Source: Cohnella zeiphila (GTDB lineage: Bacteria > Bacillota > Bacilli > Paenibacillales > Paenibacillaceae). Taken from it: a DNA stretch of 64,000 nt. The stretch is from positions 1 through 64,000 of the forward strand of contig NZ_JACJVO010000007.1 of NCBI RefSeq assembly GCF_014212055.1. The letters are read 5' to 3'. The notes below the pieces were generated by a model. The model saw only the letters and a program-made list of their open reading frames with translations. It was not told the DNA's origin and ran no database searches. This document shows, piece after piece, positions 59,584 through 64,000 of this stretch. The translations under genes and the position numbers were made by a program. The stretch's first letter is position 1, and each line of letters begins with the position of its first letter.

Positions 59584-61005
59584 TTATCTCTTCGGCGCGA
59601 CAGTGTGGATCGGATGGCCCATGGCCAGCTCCGCCGTATCCATCGCGATCTCGCCGAGCGTCGGATGCGCATGGATCGTCAGCGCGATGTCTTCGATCGT
59701 CGCGCCCATCTCGATCGCCAATCCCAGCTCGGCGATCATGTTGGAGGCTTCCACGCCGGCGATTTGAGCTCCGAGCACGAGTCCGTTGTCCGCGTCATGG
59801 ACGAGCTTCATGAAGCCGTCCGCGCCGTCGAGCGTTACCGCACGGCCGTTGCCGCCGAACGGGAACTTGCTGACCTTGACGTTAAGGCCCTTGTCTTTGG
59901 CTTCCTTCTCGGTGTAGCCGACGCTTGCGCATTCCGGATCGGAGAACGCCACGGCCGGGATGCACTTGTAATCGACTTTGGACGGCAGTCCGGCGATCGC
60001 TTCGGCGGCCACTTTCGCTTCATAAGAAGCTTTGTGCGCCAGCGCGGCGCCCGGTACGATGTCGCCGATGGCGAAAATGTGCTTGATGTTCGTACGGCAT
60101 TGTTCGTCCACTTCGATCAGTCCGCGTTCGCCGACTTTGACGCCGATCAGATCGAGTCCGAGCTCGCCGTCCGTGTTCGGACGACGGCCGACCGTCACGA
60201 GCAGGTACTCGGCCGTGACCGTCTTCGTCTCGCCGCCCGCTTCATAGGTAACCGTCACGTCTTTGTCCGTCTGCTCGGCGCTCTTGGCCAGCGCGCCGGT
60301 AACGATCTCGACGTTGTTCTTCTTCAGCTTCTTCACGACCAGCTGGCTCATATCCTTGTCGAAGCCCGGCAGAATCGTGTCCGCGCCTTCGAGGATCGTC
60401 AGTTGGGTGCCGAACTTCGCGTACATCTGGCCGAGCTCGGCGCCGATGTAGCCGCCGCCGATGACGATCAGGCTCTTCGGCACTTCCGGAAGCGACAGCG
60501 CTTCGGTCGACGACAGGATGCGGCCGCCGAACGGGAAGGCTTTAAGCTCGATCGGCCGGGAGCCGGTCGCAATGATGCAGTTCTTGAAGCGATAACGCGG
60601 CGCTTCCTGATCGTTGAACAGGCGCGCTTCGTTCTCGTTGATGAACATCACTTCGCCGTGGAACATTTCGACTTTGTTCGCCTTCAGCAGCATTTCGACG
60701 CCGCCGGTCATCTTGTTCACGACGGAGCCTTTATATTCTTGCACCTTGCCGAAGTCGACAGCCACCTTCTCGGCGGACAGGCCGTACTTGTCGGCATGCA
60801 GCATTTCTTCGTAATGATGGGCGGCATTGATCAGCGCCTTGGACGGAATACAGCCGACGTTCAAGCAGACGCCGCCGAATTTGCCTTTGTCCGCGATGAT
60901 GACCTTCTGGCCGAGCTGAGCCGCGCGGATGGCCGCGACATAACCGCCGGGACCCGCACCGATGACGAGTGTATCAATATCGAGAGAAGCGTCTCCTACG
61001 ACCAT
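59584..61005 (-). CDS. lpdA: dihydrolipoamide dehydrogenase (E3)
   Basis: Reoxidises dihydrolipoyl groups of the pyruvate dehydrogenase complex with NAD. 473 residues, with FAD site [17 protein letters not shown], redox disulfide [16 protein letters not shown] site [13 protein letters not shown], and active-site His-Glu near the end in HAHPTLGE. Last gene of pdhA-B-C-lpdA, 3 nt after pdhC. May also serve other 2-oxoacid complexes. Confidence 0.97.
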   Translation of the reverse strand: MVVGDASLDIDTLVIGAGPGGYVAAIRAAQLGQKVIIADKGKFGGVCLNVGCIPSKALINAAHHYEEMLHADKYGLSAEKVAVDFGKVQEYKGSVVNKMTGGVEMLLKANKVEMFHGEVMFINENEARLFNDQEAPRYRFKNCIIATGSRPIELKAFPFGGRILSSTEALSLPEVPKSLIVIGGGYIGAELGQMYAKFGTQLTILEGADTILPGFDKDMSQLVVKKLKKNNVEIVTGALAKSAEQTDKDVTVTYEAGGETKTVTAEYLLVTVGRRPNTDGELGLDLIGVKVGERGLIEVDEQCRTNIKHIFAIGDIVPGAALAHKASYEAKVAAEAIAGLPSKVDYKCIPAVAFSDPECASVGYTEKEAKDKGLNVKVSKFPFGGNGRAVTLDGADGFMKLVHDADNGLVLGAQIAGVEASNMIAELGLAIEMGATIEDIALTIHAHPTLGEIAMDTAELAMGHPIHTVAPKR

Positions 61006-61008
61006 GTC

Positions 61009-62334
61009 TTATACCTCCATGACGAGCAGCTCGGGATCGGCGAGCAGCTGTTTAATGTAGTTCAAGAAGTTCTGAGCGGTTGCGCCGTCGACGATGCGGT
61101 GATCGAAGCTGAGCGACAGAGCCATGACCGAAGCGGCGACGATCTCGCCGTTCTTGACGACCGCCTTCTCGGAGATGCGGCCGGTGCCGAGAATGGCCAC
61201 TTCCGGGAAGTTAATGAGCGGCGTGAAGAACATGCCGCCGGCGGAGCCGATGTTCGTGATCGAGATCGTGCTGCCCTTGATCTCGTTCGGGGCCAGCTTG
61301 CCGTCGCGGCCGCGGGCCGCGAGATCCCGGATCTCGTTCGCGATCGTCCAAATGTTCTTGCGGTCCGCGTCGAACACGACCGGTACGAGCAAGCCGTTGT
61401 CGGTGTCGGTGGCGATGCCGATGTTGTAATACTTCTTATACACCAGTTCGTTGGCCGCTTCGTCGATCGTCGCGTTGAGCGCCGGGAATTCGCGGCAGGC
61501 CGCGACGAGCGCCTTGACGATGAACGGCAGGTACGTCAGCTTGACGCCCTTCTTCTCCGCGAATGCTTTGGACCGGCTGCGCAGCGCGACGAGCGCGGTT
61601 ACGTCCACTTCGTCAAGCAGCGTCACGTGCGGAGCGGTGTAAGCCGACTTGACCATCGCGTTCGCGATCGCCTTGCGAATGCCCTTGAACGGCACGCGCT
61701 CTTCGACGCCGGGGCCCGCTTGCACGGCCTGCGCCGCCGGCTTGGCAGCGGCTTGAGCTTGTCCGGCGGAAGGCGCCGCATCCGATGCCTCAGCCTTCGC
61801 GGGAGCGCCGCCGCCTGCATAAGCAAGCACGTCCTCGCGGGTGATGCGTCCGTTCTTGCCGGTGCCGCTCACTTCGGCGATGGCGACGCCTTTCTCGCGG
61901 GCGAACTTGCGCACGCTTGGCGTCGCGAGCACGAGCGCGCCCGGCTTCGCCGATTCGGACGCTGCCGGTGCCGGCGCGGCGGCGGCACCGGATTCAGCCG
62001 CCGGAGCCTGCGCGGGCTGGCCTTGCGTATCGGCGCCGCCCGTGGCAGCTCCGCCGTGTGCCGGCTCGGCGTCATGGCCTTCCGGCAGCTCGCCTTCGGC
62101 CTCGATGACGGCGACGACTTCGCCTACGCGCATCGTCTGGCCGTCCTTGGCGAGCACTTCCAGCACCTTGCCGTTGACCGGGCAAGGTACTTCCACGATC
62201 GCTTTATCGTTCTGGACTTCCATAATGATATCTTCGTCTGTTACCGCCTGACCCGGCGCGATGTGCATTTTGACGATTTCGCCTTCGTGCAGTCCTTCGC
62301 CGAGTTCCGGGAACCGATATTCGAATCGAGCCAC
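61009..62334 (-). CDS. pdhC: dihydrolipoamide acetyltransferase (E2)
   Basis: The E2 core transfers acetyl groups from E1 to CoA. 441 residues: one lipoyl domain (1-80) with lipoyl-Lys K44 in [10 protein letters not shown], an Ala/Pro-rich linker (about 85-135), a peripheral-subunit-binding domain ([33 protein letters not shown]), a second Ala/Pro linker, and the catalytic domain ending with [10 protein letters not shown]. One lipoyl domain is the Gram-positive pattern. Follows pdhB by 18 nt. Confidence 0.97.
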   Translation of the reverse strand: MARFEYRFPELGEGLHEGEIVKMHIAPGQAVTDEDIIMEVQNDKAIVEVPCPVNGKVLEVLAKDGQTMRVGEVVAVIEAEGELPEGHDAEPAHGGAATGGADTQGQPAQAPAAESGAAAAPAPAASESAKPGALVLATPSVRKFAREKGVAIAEVSGTGKNGRITREDVLAYAGGGAPAKAEASDAAPSAGQAQAAAKPAAQAVQAGPGVEERVPFKGIRKAIANAMVKSAYTAPHVTLLDEVDVTALVALRSRSKAFAEKKGVKLTYLPFIVKALVAACREFPALNATIDEAANELVYKKYYNIGIATDTDNGLLVPVVFDADRKNIWTIANEIRDLAARGRDGKLAPNEIKGSTISITNIGSAGGMFFTPLINFPEVAILGTGRISEKAVVKNGEIVAASVMALSLSFDHRIVDGATAQNFLNYIKQLLADPELLVMEV

Positions 62335-62352
62335 GTCGAAACCTCCTGTCTA

Positions 62353-63330
62353 TTAGAACTGCATCACTTGATTGACGGTTTTCACGATGCGGGCCGGCGT
62401 CGGCAGCCAGGCGTCTTCGATCTGCGCGAACGGGTATACCGTGTCCGGAGCCGCGCAGCGAAGCACCGGCGCTTCCAGGTGCAGAATCGCCTTCTCGTTG
62501 ATCTGGGCGACGACTTCCGCAGCGGCGCCGGAAGACTTCTGCGCTTCCTGAACGACGATCGCGCGGTTCGTCTTCTGGATCGACGCGACGATCGTGTCGA
62601 TATCAAGCGGCATGAGCGTGCGCAGGTCGATGACCTCGGCCTTGACGCCGTTCTTCTCCAGCTCGTCCGCCGCTTTGAGCGCGGTGTGAACCATCAGGCC
62701 GTAAGCGATAATCGTGACGTCCGTGCCTTCGCGAACGACTTTCGCCTTGCCGATCGGCACGGTGTAGTCCCCTTCGGGCACTTCGTCGCGGAATGCGCGG
62801 TATAAGTTCAAATGCTCCATGAAGAAGACCGGGTCGTTGTCGCGGATGGCCGAGATCAGCAGCCCTTTGGCATCGTAAGGGTTGGAAGGAACGATCACCT
62901 TGAGGCCCGGCGTCTGCATGGCCAGCCCTTCGAGCGAATCCGTATGAAGCTCCGCCGCCTTGACGCCGCCGCCGAACGGGGTGCGAAAGACGATCGGCGC
63001 GTTGTAGCGGCCGCCGGAACGGTAGCGCATCCGGGCCGCTTGAACGAACATCTGGTCGAGCGCTTCGTAGATAAAGCCGACGAATTGGATTTCCGCGATC
63101 GGACGGAAGCCTTGCGTGCCGAGACCGACCGCCATGCCGCCGATTGCCGACTCGGCCAGCGGGGTGTCGAATACCCGGTTCGGCCCGAATTCGGCCTGAA
63201 GCCCTTCCGTGGCCCGGAACACGCCGCCGGCATGACCGACGTCCTCGCCGAAGATCAGCACGTTCGGATCGCGCTTCAGCTCGGTCCGCATCGCGTCTTT
63301 AATGGCTTCGATCATATTCATTTGTGCCAT
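62353..63330 (-). CDS. pdhB: pyruvate dehydrogenase E1 beta
   Basis: E1 beta builds the thiamine diphosphate site with E1 alpha. 325 residues, with [50 protein letters not shown] and [12 protein letters not shown], the normal family set. ATG 63330 has GGGAGAG 10 nt upstream. A 117-bp gap separates it from pdhA. Confidence 0.97.
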   Translation of the reverse strand: MAQMNMIEAIKDAMRTELKRDPNVLIFGEDVGHAGGVFRATEGLQAEFGPNRVFDTPLAESAIGGMAVGLGTQGFRPIAEIQFVGFIYEALDQMFVQAARMRYRSGGRYNAPIVFRTPFGGGVKAAELHTDSLEGLAMQTPGLKVIVPSNPYDAKGLLISAIRDNDPVFFMEHLNLYRAFRDEVPEGDYTVPIGKAKVVREGTDVTIIAYGLMVHTALKAADELEKNGVKAEVIDLRTLMPLDIDTIVASIQKTNRAIVVQEAQKSSGAAAEVVAQINEKAILHLEAPVLRCAAPDTVYPFAQIEDAWLPTPARIVKTVNQVMQF

Positions 63331-63447
63331 GCTGCTAACTCTCTCCCATCATTGGATTATGAGCGGTAACCGGAGAACTTCCCCGAAGGCTTCCCCGGCA
63401 GCGGCCGTAAGTCGCGCAATGGCGAGCTGCCGCTTCGGGGAAAGCTT

Positions 63448-64000
63448 TTATTGGAAATCGGCTTTTTGTTCTTCCAGATGCGGCGGCGTGTTCTCGAACA
63501 TGCTGTCGATCAGGCCGGCCACGGTCATTTTCTCGGTTTGTTCGGCTTTCTTGATATGCTCGTTCACGGCCGCCTTCGCTTCTTCCTTGACGCGGGCCGT
63601 ATCGTCTTCCGTCCAAAGGCCTTTCGATTCCAGGTACTTGCCGAAGCGGACGAGCGGATCCTTGAGGCTCCACTCCTGCTCTTCTTCCTTGGTGCGGTAT
63701 TTGGACGTGTCGTCCGACATGGAGTGCGGGCGGAACCGGTACGTCAGTCCTTCGATCAGCGTCGCGCCGCCGCCTTCGCGGGCGATCTCCGCCGCTTCGC
63801 GGACCGCCGCGATGACGGCGAGCACGTCCATTCCGTCGACTTGAACGCCGCGAACGCCCGCCGCGAGCGCCTTATGAGCGATCGACTGGGCGCCCGTTTG
63901 CTTCGCGTAAGGCGTCGTAATGGCATAGCCGTTATTTTGCACGAAATAAATGACCGGCAGCTTGAACGAACCCGCGTAGTTGAGGCTCTCGTAGAAGTCG
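63448..64000 (-). CDS. pdhA: pyruvate dehydrogenase E1 alpha (partial, cut by window edge)
   Basis: The C-terminal 183 residues of E1 alpha. Visible are the end of the thiamine diphosphate motif region (PVIYFVQNNGYAITTP), the phosphorylation-loop-like TYRFRPHSMSDDTSKYR, and the helical tail (EEAKAAVNEHIKKAEQ). The start codon and promoter lie beyond 64000. First gene seen of the pdhA-pdhB-pdhC-lpdA order. Confidence 0.95.
   Translation of the reverse strand, partial: DFYESLNYAGSFKLPVIYFVQNNGYAITTPYAKQTGAQSIAHKALAAGVRGVQVDGMDVLAVIAAVREAAEIAREGGGATLIEGLTYRFRPHSMSDDTSKYRTKEEEQEWSLKDPLVRFGKYLESKGLWTEDDTARVKEEAKAAVNEHIKKAEQTEKMTVAGLIDSMFENTPPHLEEQKADFQ

Noticed and set aside
59605-62805. 1066-codon open frame on the + strand
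   Set aside because: Antisense shadow of lpdA, pdhC and pdhB, which have complete family motifs.

Overview
The window is a 64 kb piece of a GC-rich, endospore-forming Firmicute chromosome, most likely Paenibacillaceae (Paenibacillus/Cohnella-like). This is inferred from a gerB-gerA-gerC germination operon, a single XerS-type recombinase, a CcpN/PdrP gluconeogenic pair, a class Ib nrdIEF operon, strong Shine-Dalgarno sequences, frequent GTG/TTG starts and high GC. It holds 63 protein genes I can support (one cut by the right edge). I see no rRNA, tRNA, insertion sequence, prophage or CRISPR array.

Layout. 0-3.7 kb: nrdI-nrdE-nrdF behind a promoter whose spacer is an NrdR-box-like sequence. 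3.8-10.5 kb: thiamine-binding-like protein, xerS, and small metabolic enzymes ending with gluQ. 10.6-18.5 kb: a signalling block with an ABC exporter plus sensor kinase/regulator pair, a LuxR-type regulator, and a hybrid kinase with C-terminal Hpt translationally coupled to an OmpR-type regulator. 18.5-21.8 kb: fsa-ccpN-pdrP-glpX, a central carbon cluster whose promoter carries CcpN-like boxes. 21.9-27.1 kb: L-fucose-type catabolic operon (fucI, fucA, FGGY kinase) with divergent LacI regulator. 27-35 kb: LysR/MFS pair, PAP2 and metallophosphoesterase, HelD-like ATPase, UspA, NlpC/P60 protein. 35-39 kb: germination operon, then an SRAP protein with an altered active site. 39.6-48 kb: aldo/keto reductase, YbjQ, a large TPR protein, two uncharacterised proteins, and a two-gene 2-oxoacid:ferredoxin oxidoreductase. 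47.8-55.7 kb: accessory-looking region with small genes, repeats, a LexA-controlled 76-residue protein, and two gene-poor repeat-bearing stretches. 55.8-64 kb: gltD, dfrA-thyA, an acyl-CoA thioesterase and the pyruvate dehydrogenase operon (pdhA cut by the edge).

How the genes work together. Fsa, GlpX, CcpN and PdrP form a glycolysis/gluconeogenesis switch. FucI, kinase and FucA turn a 6-deoxyhexose into lactaldehyde and DHAP. PDH and the ferredoxin-linked oxidoreductase are two routes for oxidising 2-oxoacids. NrdIEF, ThyA and DfrA supply DNA precursors. The most interesting signals are two LexA-type boxes around the promoter of an unknown 76-residue protein, a CcpN reading frame whose well-placed ribosome site points to an AUC start, an SRAP protein lacking two expected catalytic residues, and a 0.55 kb stretch with seven copies of a 15-bp motif in two opposed groups.
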